Positions 21,891-34,012 of a stretch of 64,000 nt of DNA are shown piece after piece. The stretch comes from Epiperipatus broadwayi (taxonomy: Eukaryota; Onychophora; Udeonychophora; Euonychophora; Peripatidae). A program made the position numbers and the translations under genes. The stretch covers positions 4,656,214-4,720,213 of the forward strand of contig JAQFVV010000072.1 in assembly GCA_028023455.1 (NCBI GenBank). Direction: 5' to 3'. Under the pieces are notes generated by a model, which was given only the letters and a program-made list of their open reading frames with translations, did no database searches and was not told the DNA's origin. The stretch's first letter is position 1. The number at the start of each line of letters is the position of its first letter.

Positions 21891-21900
21891 TTTCTTACAT

Positions 21901-22475
21901 GTGATGTGATGTGATGCACTGTGACTTCTTCTTATATGGAGTCAGTAATCTCTCAGCAACTATGCCCAGAGAAACTTGTTAGCCACTTTACCTTTCCTTT
22001 CCATTCTCCACCCTAAGTTTTCCCATAATCTGTTCTATCCCATTTCCACAACATAATCTTTGTAAACTCCATGGCCTTCATATCTAAATCCCCCTTATCT
22101 TTTCCCAAACCCAGCATAAAAACCAATAACTCCCTCTCTGTATAATCACTTTGTTCATATTTATTCTTTCATAACTTCATTATTTGTACTCTTTCTGCTT
22201 CCAAGCATTTACATTGAAGTAACAGATATCTAATATTTTCTATGCCTTCCTTACATAACTTGCAAACTAAATCACACATATTTTTCCATTTATGTGTATA
22301 TGCCCTTGTTGCTAAAGATCCCGTTCGACATGTGCTCTTCATCCTATTCGAGAGACATCTGCTGTAAGTTTGACTTAACACTATGATTCAATGCTGAAAC
22401 TAAATCACTCATGCTTTGAATTATAAATTTCAATGAGGAGGCAAAACCATAAATCAGTCTGTGAATGGAAATATT
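21901..22475 (-). pseudogene. Second LINE-3 copy, 3' end only
   Basis: The tail GATGTGATGTGATGCACT at the left end and the frame at 22169-22381 (CKLCKEGIENIRYLLLQC knuckle) match the copy at 19872. It is strongly 5'-truncated. Its right part (22128-22475) is duplicated next door. Confidence 0.75.
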
Positions 22476-22823
22476 AACTCCCTCTCTGTATAATCACTTT
22501 GTTCGTATTTATTCTTCCCTAACTTCATTATTTGTACTCTTTCTGCTTCCAAGCATTTACATTGAAAAACAGATGTCTAATATTTTCTATGCCTTCCTTA
22601 CACAACTTGCAAACTAAATCACACATATTTTTCCATTTACGTGTATATGCCTTTGTTGCTAAAGATCCCGTTCGACATGTGTTCTTCATCCTACTTGAGA
22701 GCCATCTGCTGTAAGTTTGAGTTAACACTATGATTCAATGCTGAAACTAAATCACTCATGCTTTGAATTATAAATTTCAATGAGGAGGCAAAAGCCATAA
22801 ATCAGTCTGGGAATGGAAATATT
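22128..22823 (-). repeat. 348-bp tandem duplication of a LINE-3 end
   Basis: Unit 1 is 22128-22475 and unit 2 is 22476-22823; both start AACTCCCTCTCTG and end with 'gaatggaaatatt'. They differ at scattered positions and one small gap. Both include the LINE zinc knuckle and a non-LINE flank ('caatgaggaggcaaaa'), so the duplication happened after insertion. In unit 2 the knuckle is frameshifted. Confidence 0.9.
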
Positions 22824-24261
22824 GTAGCACTGTAATATCCAGTGATTACTCAAGCTTACAGTAGATGTCTCTAAAGTAGAGTGATCTATTTTTAGAAGTA
22901 TGTGAGAAAGTCATGTGTTTATTGCTGTTGATACCATTTCAAGTTTTACGGGAAAAAAATTCATAAATTATCAAAATTCATAAATTATCACTGTTTACAA
23001 GCGGGGAAATTTTATAAATAGGACAAAAAGCCTTTCATACAATCACCAGTAAGTGGCAGTATCTTATAATAATAAAACTAGGTGGCAGGCCAATCTCAAT
23101 AGATTTCTATTAAACAAACCGAGCACACAGATAGATCTCGTATATTTTATTCAAGAAGCTCTCCTATTTATGTTTATCCTCCCTTAAATCAAGATATTAT
23201 TTTAATGCTCTTCTAAAAAGAAGGGTTATGAGATATTTGTTAAGATTATCTATCGCTTCTTTATTAGTTGATCGCAGTATCTTTTATTAGACTTTTTGGA
23301 GTTAACAAACTTTCTTTCTAGCAGATCATTTTATATATTGTAATATAATTTTCTGTGTTTTTTTTTCTACATTCTTCTTTTATTCTTCTTTAAGAAAATA
23401 ATGACATTTTGAAAATCGAATGTCAAAGGCTAAAATTCTTAAAGGTATCTTAATTTTTATGGGAATCTCTTCAAAGTAATATTTTTTAAAATTAGCTACG
23501 AAATATTACTGCAAAATAAACACAAAGATAATTTTAGAAAAATTCTCTTATTCCGACTGAAAAGTTATCTGCAAAATGCATTAAAGCCCACTTTGATCAT
23601 GCAAGATTAACTCTCAATTATCTTGCTTTAAAATAATAGATATACATCCAGCTTAGAAGTCAAAACACCCGTGAAGAGAAGACAAAGAGGATCAGAAGAT
23701 CAGATCAAATTTTTATTTAAATAGACTCAGCTTTATATATTTAAATAATGGTGTACTTCTTATTTTTTTTGCATTTATAAAAATAGTATGTGTGTATATA
23801 TGTGATAACTGAATATGTACTTCGTTTCTATCCAAAAATAAGTGGATACAATAAAACAATAAGGGTGTTTTGATAAAGCTAGAATTTTGGTGGTACTGAA
23901 TATTATCTATTACCGATATAAAGAAAGATTTAATATCAATAAATGTTTCAAGCTTACCTATCCTCATCATATATCTTTGCTACACTCAAGGTTAGTCAAT
24001 CAAGCATTTAAGTTTAAATCACTGATGATAGTATATTGCTACAGGGTGCTGTGATCAAGAAATAATCATGGTGATACTAAATATTATCTATTTATAAAAA
24101 CAAATTACATAATCCCAGCATATCATATGTTTTAGGCTTTACTTTCCCTCATAAGATGTCTTAGAAATATATATTATGCCAATATTGGTCACTCAAGCAA
24201 TTAAGACCACATCATTGATGATAATACATTTATATACACACTATTATTTGCTAATAACAAC
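22824..24261. other. Spacer, no gene seen
   Basis: AT-rich with a few direct short repeats ('attcataaattatca' at about 22960-22990). Frames here are short and without motifs. Confidence 0.45.
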
Positions 24262-24745
24262 GATATTAAAAGGAAATATGCCTATGTTTATGAAAAGGAA
24301 AGTTTTTAATAAATTTGTTTCATCAGTTCTTACTTATGGATCTGAAACTTGGACACTTAATAGAAAAGCTGTACAGAGACTTCTGACCACTCAAAGAAGT
24401 ATGGAGAGATGTAGGTTAATAGTAACAAGAAGAGATCAAAAATGCAATACATGGATAAGAGAACAAACAGGTGTTACTGACATCGTTGAAAGAATTAAAA
24501 GACTGAAGTGATATTGGGATGGATGTATTGTTAGAAGAAATGATAATGGCAACTCAAATCTTAAATTGGATTCCAAGAGATTATAAAAGACCCAGAAATA
24601 GACCACATGAACGATGGATGGGTGAAATAAGTCCACAGGGGTGATGTGAAGAAGAGAATCTAGAGAATAGAAAAGATGGATTGAACTTGGAAAGACCTTT
24701 AATCTGCCATGGATTGATAATGGTTGGTGATGATAATGATTTACT
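24262..24745 (+). pseudogene. 5'-truncated RTE-like LINE tail
   Basis: From AAAAGGAAATATGCC onward this matches the RTE-like LINE from about 5085. The frame 24262-24511 reads TYGSETWTLNRKAVQRL and TQRSMERC, then a stop interrupts before the WAGH block and the 3' untranslated tail follows with several indels, ending in GGTGATGATAATG. More diverged from 2600-5566 than the 10 kb copy. Confidence 0.8.
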
Positions 24746-27729
24746 ATCAGCATAATACAATTTTAATATTTCAATACTTGAGAAATAATGTAAATTTTAA
24801 TGAATTTATTTATATTATTTAGACATATTATATAGAAAAAAATTTAAATCAGCCTTAAAAGTCTTCTTCAACGGAAAATCAATATTGACCATCTTGGTCA
24901 TCTTCTATTTAATAATGTGGGATTTACAAGTAGTTAAACTAATTAGATACCCATTTACTGACCAATTATTAATTGACTAGATGGACTGGATATGAGCTAT
25001 TTATTAGAAAACAATTTTGAGGTTGATTAGAAATCACTTTCTGAGAAAGAAGCAAATTTCACTAAAATTCTAACACTAGACAATGATCATTGCAAATCCA
25101 TAATTATTCTACATGACTTTTCTATATTTTATATGTGTGTGCATAAATATATACATATAAAAAAATAATTTATCAGCACTATTGCAAAAATACAAAATAT
25201 GTAATCTGGAGGATTTTTTTAACTTTTTAAATATTATTTATTAATTAAAAAGCCAACTGATCTTTGTATGACATGTGTTTCTAATGCATCAGATGAAATA
25301 GGATGAAATCCAAAACATGATATGCTAAAAATAGATGATACAGGAAGATTTATTACCACTTCAATTAATTAAATATATACCATAAACTCATTACCTTACA
25401 TTGGCTTATATATCGATTTGATGTATTATGATTATTTTGCAGCTAGTTAAAAAGATTTTAATAAACTATTGTACAAGATTGTCAAAATATTTTATATGGT
25501 TTATTGCTTGAATTTCATTAAAAGTTTGACCACAGATAGTATCAGAGACAAAGCCATGATTTATGGACATTGCACTGCAGAATCTCCCACTATACTCCAG
25601 CATGTAAACTATACAAGGGGAAAATCTAATTGGAATAAGTAGTAAACAATCAATAAGTATAAAAAGAAAGTTATATAAATAAATTTAATGAAAATTTGGA
25701 TAAACAAAATAAAGAATCGGATTTTTGTTAACACACTACTAGATATGATCCTATATTGCATTAATGCTCCAATTGGGCTCACAACACTTCATTTTTGAAT
25801 ACCTGGAAATATTAATTTTATAGTTTTGCATTTATTTGCCAACAAAAAGTAAAACTAAAATGTTTTAATTAATATCAGTTCTAGTTAAAATACCTTAAAA
25901 TCAGCATATTTTAATAAACAATCAATTCAAGAAAATGAAATATTGCAGCTTTAAAAGAATGCATTTAATTCCCATGTGTGACTTTGGTTTTTAGAAAATT
26001 GACTTTGGTTTTTTGTAAAATTAAATTAAATATTTGTTTTTCAGTAAGTACATGATATTTACAATGAACTTTTATTTCAAAGTATTTTTAGCAAAAATTA
26101 ATCAACTGAAAATTTACTAATGGTAAACAGGAAGTGCATACTATTAAATATGAGATACCTTCTTCCAGGGATATCACTTATTTTTTGTTATAATAAATGA
26201 AATTTTAATATTTTAAAAAAATATATATTGCTTGAATATATACTTTATCAAAACTTTGTTTATCACCTAGAAATTTACTAAATATTTTTTTTATTTAAAA
26301 AAATATTTTTTAGCCTGAAAGTTACAAATGAAGTCTTATTTGATCATCTATTTATGTTTATTACTCTTTTATTTTTTTTTACTTGGAAACTTATGATTTT
26401 AATAAAAAAAATTGAAAATATAAATATATATTTAAAAATGTTTTTATTCTTTAAAAAAAAACAGGAAAAAAACAACAGACCATTGCAACAGTAAATTAAA
26501 AGGTTGATTGAAATATTAAAAGTTAAGCAGATTTAACCATAATGGCAAAAAATTATTTTCTAAACCATAAATTCAACAGATGGCTTATTAAAATATTTAG
26601 TTGAGATAACAATTTAGAAAGAAATTGAGTAACTTCTAAATGGTCTTCAATACATATATAAGTTGGCACCAATAGCAGGACCTCTACATCAGCTGAGATG
26701 ACTTTTTTAAATGTTTCACTTATTTACTCTGCTCTTCAGAATAATGAATGAAGTGCCATCTATGACTTTCTTAAAGTCTCATAGATAACTGTTTTTTTAA
26801 CGTTATCCATTAATTTTCTGACCAATCTTTTTTCCTTTTATTTTCTAAAGTTTCTACCAATCTATATTGATAATATACAATACAATTTCTCTTATCTGCC
26901 TAATTTCTTTAATAGACTTTTTTCATTTACTATTTTTAACACCTCTGCATTTTTGATCGGTTGTGTTTAACTAGTTTGCTACTATATTCCAACTTTATAT
27001 TTTTTATGCTTATTAATATTTTTTCTTTCTTTTTCTAATTATTCACATCATTTCTCTCAATAAAAAATAGTTCAAAATATTTTACAGACCTCTTTTTTAA
27101 ATCTAACTCCAAAAAAAAAAAAACCAACAACAACCATGGACTAATTTGAATTAGCATATAATTGTCATTCTAATTTCTTTATCAAATACTTCCATCACTT
27201 GTTTAATAATTTTACATAATTTTTAAAGCCTCAATTTCAGGAACTTCTTCAATTATTACTCTTCAAATATTCTATTCGTCAATTTTATTTCTTATTGCAT
27301 TTATCATGGCTGTGTATTTATTTGAATTCTGATAACATCTTTAGAAAATCTAATATAATCTTTTTTTTCTTGTGTTAAAACCATTTTTACAAAATAGCTT
27401 TCAATTAACTACTCTCTAAAAAAATATTAGTCAGAATATAAGAAAGACAATGTCTCTATTTTATATCTTATTGTCTTTTAATGTTACAAACAACTTGTGA
27501 TTCATTTATCAGGCCTATCGTTTTCTGATCTACAGCTTTTTTAAAATATGCTACAAAATAATCCACTTTATAAACAGCTTTTTTAAAAATAATAAAATAA
27601 TAATCTCTACTACCCTATCATCATCTTATATATATATTTTACGAATTGTCTTTCTATATATCTCTTTCTCTCTGATATCTTAAATCCAAAATTTTTTTTG
27701 TAATATATCAAAACTTATTGTTCAAATCA
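24746..27729. other. Long AT-rich stretch, no gene supported
   Basis: No motif-bearing frame. A diverged S repeat lies at about 25500-25610. From about 26700 to 27560 the + strand is T/C-rich and the - strand A/G-rich, with many short Lys/Asn/Glu-rich - strand frames; this could be a very old LINE but no motif is recognisable. Poly-A/T tracts occur throughout. Confidence 0.4.
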
Positions 27730-27754
27730 CCCCCCCCCCCACACACACACACAC
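27730..27754 (+). repeat. Poly-C and (AC)n tract
   Basis: Eleven C followed by seven AC units, immediately at the left edge of the next repeat element. Confidence 0.9.
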
Positions 27755-28135
27755 TTAATAAGTAATATTTCTGTAGTGTAATTTTCAATACACAATTCTC
27801 AGGCAAGGTACTGTTTTTTATATGTTTTTAACCCTTTGTGGAGGGATGTAACATATGACCAAAAATATGTGGAAAAGATGCATAATACCCAAGATGCACA
27901 TTTCATGCTGAACCAGCACTCTTCAGTTGGACCAGATCACAATCTCTTACACATTTTTATCATTATTCAGTATATATAGATAGCCAGTTACTACAGTTTT
28001 AATTGAAGTGTTAAACTTATTGCCCTTACAATTTTGTTACGAACCAATCAATGAAAGTAAATTACCCTGCAGAAGCATTATTCATTAAATGGATAATTTC
28101 TAATCTAATGAATGATTAATAAAAATTATTAATAT
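27755..28135 (-). mobile_element. Dispersed B element (subtype 1), copy b
   Basis: Shares its left end ('taatatttctgtagtgtaat'), the 'gtggagggatgtaa' block, the hammerhead and the right end ('aatgattaataaaaatt') with copies at 29321 and 29735. The terminal parts are inverted relative to each other. Non-coding. The hammerhead in this copy is the best preserved of the family. Confidence 0.7.
27887..27932 (-). ncRNA. Hammerhead ribozyme motif, B family, best copy
   Basis: On the - strand: stem I strand GGTCCAA; core CTGAAGA; stem II GTGCTG, loop GTT, CAGCAT (six pairs including one G-U next to the core); GAAA; stem III segment ATGTGCAT, which closes as AT/AT with a four-base loop or ATG/CAT with two; cleavage base C; stem I return TTGGGT. 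Stem I has four Watson-Crick and up to two wobble pairs. All core positions are as required. This is a type I hammerhead with a very short stem III, a form that in known cases is most active as a dimer. Confidence 0.75.
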
Positions 28136-28144
28136 ATCCTCCCA

Positions 28145-28240
28145 AACATGATGTTATTTCAATAATGCCCTCTATGAATAAATATAAAATCTGAACTTTA
28201 TATTTATTCATAGAGGGTATTGCTAAAATAGCATAACATT
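28145..28240. repeat. Palindromic P repeat, copy 1
   Basis: The arm about 28147-28188 ('aatgccctctatgaataaat') is the reverse complement of about 28195-28239, around a short centre ATCTGAAC. A second copy with the same words and similar 3' flank is at 53505-53622. Probably a tiny foldback/MITE-like element. Confidence 0.8.
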
Positions 28241-28420
28241 TAGAAAAGGATTTAAACATTTTGTACTTAAATTTGCAGCTAGTAATATGCACTGGGATAT
28301 TTTCTTATATAAAAATGTGTCTAATCTATTTAAAAATCTTTTAAATTGAATGTGTCATTCTTTCAGACAATATTATAAAGTATATATATATATTAACATA
28401 TATATTTTTTTTCCTGTGTC

Positions 28421-28500
28421 AAAGCATCGGCCGGGAAGTGAACCCGGGACAACTGCTTGTAAGGCGGCTGTGCTGACCACTCGGCCACCAACACTTGACT
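28421..28500 (-). repeat. tRNA-derived SINE-like repeat, copy 1
   Basis: On the - strand it reads GGTGGCCGAGTGGTCAGC (A-box/D-arm) and later GGGTTCACTTCCC (B-box/T-arm) with a matching GCCGG stem, so it is derived from a tRNA gene with pol III promoter elements. It is followed by TTGACTA on the + strand side in all copies and preceded by a T run. I do not call it a working tRNA because acceptor ends do not pair clearly. Confidence 0.7.
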
Positions 28501-28940
28501 ATATTAACGTATTTGATAAAGTAAATTTTGACAATCATATCATAAACATGAAATATTAAATTTCATAAATTCTGATATATAACTTTAAATTATATCTAAA
28601 AATTAAATATATCTCTATTTTACTCCCACGATTTTCACAATGCATGCATAAACTTTGAACATTTTTTAAACATGTGCCCACAAATAACTATTAACATTTA
28701 ATTTAATCTATACACGTTTCTCCTAAGAGCAACATTCCAAAATACTGAAAATTCAAAACTGTCTCCACAGTGCATTCAAATGAACCAGTCACTTTAGTGT
28801 TGTGAAATCAGATTTGGATTTCCAATATTTTTAGAATAGATTGCTCTCAGGTAATAAGTGATTGTAGACTTTAATTTAATGTTAATAGCTTTTAAAATAC
28901 TATCTTAGAAACATGTACATTTAAACTAATTTTTTTTTAT

Positions 28941-29042
28941 ATGTCATAGCACCGGCTGGAACGCGAACCCACAACCGTCTGCAACTAACTACTTGCTTGC
29001 AAGGTGGCTATGATGACCTCTCAGCTAACAATGCTTGACTAC
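28941..29042 (-). repeat. tRNA-derived SINE-like repeat, copy 2
   Basis: Same family as 28421, more diverged, with an internal insertion ('actaactactt') in the anticodon region. The B-box-like word on the - strand is GGGTTCGCGTTCC. The same T run and TGACTACATTTAAA edges are present. Confidence 0.65.
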
Positions 29043-29320
29043 ATTTAAACTAATTGTTCTAAAATTTCACACATTCTATTGCATTGGGTTCTTGGTCTAC
29101 TAAAATCATAGTCGTTTAAAAAACTCCATCCGCCATTCAGTCTTAAATCATAAACTGCATTACAAATATCAATTCATTTTTATAAAAAAGTTTACATTTC
29201 AACAAAGTTTCATCAATTCTTAAAAATTTTCTAAATTTCATTTCATCTACTGTTTTACCATTCCTTCTACTTGACTTTTTTTTTGGTTTAAAGTAACAAA
29301 TTCAAATTTGCATGTGGTTC
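29043..29320. other. Spacer between SINE and B element
   Basis: No gene; AT-rich. Confidence 0.4.
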
Positions 29321-29717
29321 ATTAATAATTTTTATTAGTCACTCATTAGATTAGAGATTATCCAATAATAAATAATATTTCTGTAATGTAATTTTTATTA
29401 CACTACTCTCAACAAGATAGGGATTGGTTTCTATCCACTTTGAACACTTTGCGGAGGGATGGAATCATAAACATGTAATCAAAGACATGTAAAAAAGATC
29501 TCTGATCCTCAAAATGCACATTTTGTGTTGAAGCAGAACTCATCAGTGGGCATATCGTTGATCATATGTTTATAATTACATCCCTCCACAAGGTGGTAAA
29601 AATGCATAGAAAAACATCTATCTTGCGTGAGTGGTGTAATGAAAATTACACTACAGAAATATTATTCATTATTGGATAATGTCTAGTCTAATGAATGACT
29701 AATAAAAATTATTAATA
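29321..29717 (-). mobile_element. Palindromic B element, copy c
   Basis: The left arm (about 29321-29485) is the imperfect reverse complement of the right arm (about 29566-29717); both contain 'tttctgta', 'ggagggatg' and 'attatccaata' words. The hammerhead-like sequence occupies the centre, between the arms. No coding frame. The symmetry means each terminal could serve either strand. Confidence 0.75.
29508..29552 (-). ncRNA. Degenerate hammerhead, B family
   Basis: CTGATGA (29540-29546 on the - strand) is intact and stem II can still be recognised, but the G of GAAA is changed to C. Cleavage is not expected. Confidence 0.5.
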
Positions 29718-29734
29718 ACTTTCAATAAGTGATT

Positions 29735-30030
29735 TGTGTTAAATTAATGAGGGCTGCATATTTGACACTTATCAATTAAACTGTAGTCCTTTGCTATCTC
29801 TATATACTAAACGTGATAAATATATTTATAAGAGATTGTGACCCAGGCTAACTGATGAGTGCTGATTCAACATGAAATATGCATCTTGGGAGTCATAGAT
29901 CTTTTTTGCAATTCTTTGATCATATGTTTATGATTACATCCTTTCACAAAGAGTTAAAAGTGGGTGGAAACATATCTTGCTTGAGAGTGGTGTAATGAAA
30001 ATTACACTACAGAAATATTATTTATTCTGT
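29735..30030 (+). mobile_element. B element (subtype 1), copy d, incomplete
   Basis: Reads in the opposite orientation to copy b: the 'actgtagt' and 'ctatctctatata' inner region, the hammerhead, then 'gatcatatgtttatgatt' and the terminal 'acactacagaaatatta'. The left terminal arm is missing. It begins about 18 bp after copy c ends. Confidence 0.7.
29848..29889 (+). ncRNA. Hammerhead ribozyme motif, B family, copy d
   Basis: Stem I strand CTAA; CTGATGA (29852-29858); stem II GTGCTG, ATT, CAACAT (one pair weakened); GAAA (29874-29877); stem III segment ATATGCAT; cleavage base C (29885); TTGG. Core bases are all intact; stem I keeps four pairs, with C to T giving a G-U pair. Probably still foldable though stem II has a mismatch. 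Confidence 0.65.
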
Positions 30031-33000
30031 GTTGTTCATTTGTATAATGTAGTCTCTTTCTTCTTTATAACATACATCTGTGTGTACTTTCATTAAATCT
30101 TTAGCTTATAAATGATTTATAATAAATTAAAGATGCTATTGCTTCATACAAAATAGAAAATGTTGAAAACATTAAGTTTAACCTTAATGCATTTTCAGTG
30201 CTAAGAACCTTTGTCAAAGGGCAGTCATTATATTTGACATAAAGATGGAAATACAATGATTATGTTTGACAAAGAAACACAGCATTAAAAAGCATTAATT
30301 ACTTTAGAACCAGTAGTTACAATGTCACTTATTTTTTCCTGTTTTGGGCATTACTATAGAGATGGCGTTGTGATCACTATTTCATTATTTTATGACTTTA
30401 TATAATATTAAATTACTGTACAGTTTTTTGTTATAGAAATTTAAAATTATTAGTTGGAAAAAAATCTGAATATGTCAGCAATGTATGGACCAATAGGGAG
30501 TTAGAAGGTATAATATACATATAAAAGAATCTAAACATGCTCTATTTTGATTTCAATAGAAGTGAATTTCTGATTGGTGAATAGCTTGGCCTTATGGTAA
30601 ATTTTCAAATTTGTCATTTCAAAAAAAAAAAAATTGTAAATTTCAGTAATTTGTTTATATACTTAAGATTATTTATGCAAATTTTTTTTAAAAAATACTT
30701 ATTTTTAATCCAAAATCTATATGACTACAATTAGATTTTATTTGAAAATATTTATTTTTAAGTAGGAAACTTTGTTATGACAAAATAAAAGCAAATTTTA
30801 CTGGCTAACAAGAATGGTTTTTATCAAAATCAGTGAAGAAATTTCTTTTAAAATTTTAATAAGTTTAATTATTAATTTAAAGATAGACCTTCTTTTTTTA
30901 ATAATGTCTAACCAAAATTTCTTTTGAATTTGAAAAATAGTATTCAAATACGAAATATTTCATTCCACTAACATTTTGGATAGATGAAATTACATCCAAT
31001 ATGCAAGATGCCATTGTTATAGTTAAGAACTTCATTTAGTAATTTTAGTTTCCTATATTGAAAATTTCAAATATTAACTTTTGGAATATCTATCATTTGA
31101 AAGCTTATATTTGCAATAACTAATGTCAAGATTATCAATATATGATATAGAAAAAAAAGTTTTATTGTAAAAATAAAATGTTGCAAATATGTATGACGTT
31201 CTTGTTAGGTCTTTCAAATAAGAAGGAGGGGGGTGGTGGATCCTAAATAGATTAAAGTCATATTTAATGCTTTCAATATTTTTTATGCATGAAATAAAAT
31301 TAGCATTATTTTTACTACATTGCAAAGTGAATCATCATAATTTTTTTAATAACGGACAAGAGGATTATTTCCACTTTCCAATGCATTCTTTATCTTTGCT
31401 AATAGACTACCATACTTTTTATTCCAATAATCATTTTATTCCTGAAACTGTTTTTTTTTATTAAAATTGTTTTATTTTTATGTACTAAACCAAATCTGTG
31501 TCTTCTCTACTCTGTCTCTACACCACCCATTCATTCCCACTCACAATGTCCCATTTCAGTTTATTGTTAAGCTTATTATTCATACTTTTAGCTATGCATC
31601 AGTACTTATAATTCTCTACTTTTTTTCTTTACCATTTTATTAGTCATATTAGTAGCCAAATGTAAATTTCTGTTTATTTATTCCTTTATTTATTTCATTA
31701 TTGACTTTTAATAGAAAAGCTTTTTTTAAAAAAAAAAAAACTTTTTGAAATATTTCCTATCTTTGATTTAAATTAATGATACCATTCTTTATTTATACTT
31801 ATTAGTTTATTCAACACATTTCCAAATTTTTCTTTATTATTTTATTTTATCTTTTTCAATACTTTATATTTTGGAATAACTCTGTTTATTCCCTCAATTT
31901 TATTAGTATTAATCTATAATCTAAATCTGTAACCTTCAGAATACAAACTTTTTATTCTGCTCTTAAATGCACATTGAATCCATATATAGTACAATAAAGG
32001 TATGCTTTTAGCATCTACAAATTGTCATCTATAATTTCTCCTCTTATGATTTTTGGACTATATACTTAATATTGCTATGTTATTTTTAAATTAAAATTTA
32101 TGGATAGTAACAGGCATTTGTCACAGTCGGTGGAAGAGGGTTTTTTAAAACTGGTTCTATAAACCTTGTAATATTATAATTCACCATTCAGAATTTTTCA
32201 ATTAAGTAACAACTTATATACTATCTTGTAAAATAAAAACACTCATAGAAAAGGTAGTTTTTTTAATATTTATCCTTATTACTGCCAAGCATGCTTTCAA
32301 TATATTTTTACTATATCATATTCGTGGCATATAGTGATGCAATTAAATGGTTCTTTAGTATTTGCTTTTATCAGATATTACATCAGCTCAGAAAAGAAGA
32401 AAATTAGTAACAATTAACTTATATATTAGTTAAGCATTTAGCAAGTAGAATGTTTAAATACACCCATTTATAGTATAATAATTATTTTTATGTTGTTTTC
32501 CATTACTTTTGTACTTTATTCATACACAATTTCTACTTCATTATCAACAAATCTCTGGAAACTCCTAAGAGATAAACTTTTTTAACAGAAAATCACATCC
32601 ATATCTTCAAATCAGTTTCTGACTTATGGCTTCAGTATGGAGTTTTGGATCTGGATTTGGGGCATGTGGATTTTTGGTATCTAACCATCTTTTTTTTTTT
32701 TTTTTACTATCAAGTTATTCTAAAATTCAAAAACATCTTAATTAGGACTCCAAGACAATTTGTTACATAGATTAGTTCAGTAGCTAAATATTTTAATGTC
32801 TTCTGTTTTTTGATAATGATAGGCATAATTATTCTTTGGTCAAATTATTTCTTATCACCATGAAAGCCTAACACAGTATTTATTGTGAATGCTTGAGGAT
32901 AAAACGACTCTCTTTAAATCAAATATGCTGTTAACCAGAGATAACATGCAATTACATCCTCTTTATTATCTTCTCAATAAACTATCTATCTTATCTTACA

Positions 33001-33116
33001 AAGTCTGATCCAGTGAAAGAGAGTGTTCAGGTTGTGTTTTATACCAAATGCTAATTATGGGAGTGCATCAAGCAACATTTTATATAATAATGAAAAGCAA
33101 TTAAATGTGAATATTA
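30031..33116. other. AT-rich stretch, no gene supported
   Basis: No convincing gene. A small imperfect palindrome lies at about 30183-30300 ('ttaatgc', 'cagtgct', 'tttgtcaaa' words mirrored). Between about 31500 and 32150 the - strand has Lys/Ile-rich frames and scattered LINE-like wording but nothing I can assign. Poly-A/T tracts are frequent. Confidence 0.4.
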
Positions 33117-33571
33117 GTAATTAATTTATTGAGTGCACAGAAAGCATATGTAAATACTTAGTCTTAGTCAGGCTTTAACCTGTATTCAATGCGCTTTAAA
33201 ATTTGTAATAATCAAGCATATTTTGCCAGTAGAGGGACCTTCCAAACCACGACCCAAGATAGTGACTTTTATAAAGATAAGAACAGACATCTTATCTTTA
33301 ACCTAAATTTTTACTTATACAGGCAATGCTGAAGCATCTTGATTTCGAAGCATGAAGTAGTTCTTTTCTCCACTGTTTAAGTCCACTATTTCCTTTCCAA
33401 ATTAACTTACACGAAATCTTGCAATTTACAGCGAGTTAATGTTACGATCTTAATGTTGGAAATTCTATAAACTATTGAAGAGTAGTAATTAATTTATTGA
33501 GCACACAGAAAGCATATGTAAATACTTTAGTCAGGCTTTAACCTGTATTCAATGTGCTTTAAAATTCGTAA
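33117..33571 (+). repeat. Two ~90-bp direct repeats
   Basis: 33117-33212 and 33484-33571 share 'taattaatttattgag', 'acagaaagcatatgtaaat' and 'gtcaggctttaacctgta' in the same order. The 270 bp between them show no gene. Could be a target or segment duplication flanking an unrecognised insertion. Confidence 0.8.
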
Positions 33572-34012
33572 ATACGAATATATGAATGAGATATTTTTGA
33601 TAGGGTTTGAAGATACTGGTAAAAAGAAAATGTTAAAAGTAATGAATTAAAAAATTATATTGATTTTGATTATTCATGGCTTATATAAAATATTTATTAA
33701 TTATTGGGATAGAAATCTGTATAAAAAACCAACAGCAGTTGCTTATCAGCAGTATTAATTTATTTTTGATATCAGAAATTTGCGCGATTTGTTTTTTCTT
33801 ATGTAGGTGATAGATTATGGATCCTTGATGGATTTAAAAAAACTTAACAGACTATAGTTAAAATATATTTATTTACAGATTTAATCACAGTTTAAAATAA
33901 TAAAAATATGTCATACTACAGTTTCCTCTCTGCAGCAGTCTTAGTTCTGGGGTGATATTTATTGTTGATAAGATAAAAACATAAAGATTATTAAAAGCAT
34001 TATTAAAATAGG
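33572..34012. other. Spacer, no gene seen
   Basis: AT-rich; nothing recognised. Confidence 0.4.

Larger units (their letters stand above)
19872..21900 (-). mobile_element. Decayed third-lineage LINE (LINE-3)
   Basis: Read on the - strand from 21900 to 19872: reverse transcriptase finger, palm, thumb, a C-terminal region with a Cys-rich knuckle, and a 3' tail of CATCACATCACATC. The endonuclease is missing, so the copy is 5'-truncated. It starts exactly where the tail of a second copy (21900 onward) ends, suggesting one inserted into or next to the tail of the other. Coding is broken in several places. Confidence 0.7.

Noticed and set aside
26700-27560. Ancient LINE on the - strand
   Set aside because: Composition is suggestive (Lys/Glu-rich - strand) but no polymerase or endonuclease motif could be read.
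28421-28500. Functional tRNA gene
   Set aside because: A and B boxes are present but acceptor ends do not pair and diverged copies share the same non-tRNA flanks, so it is a SINE.
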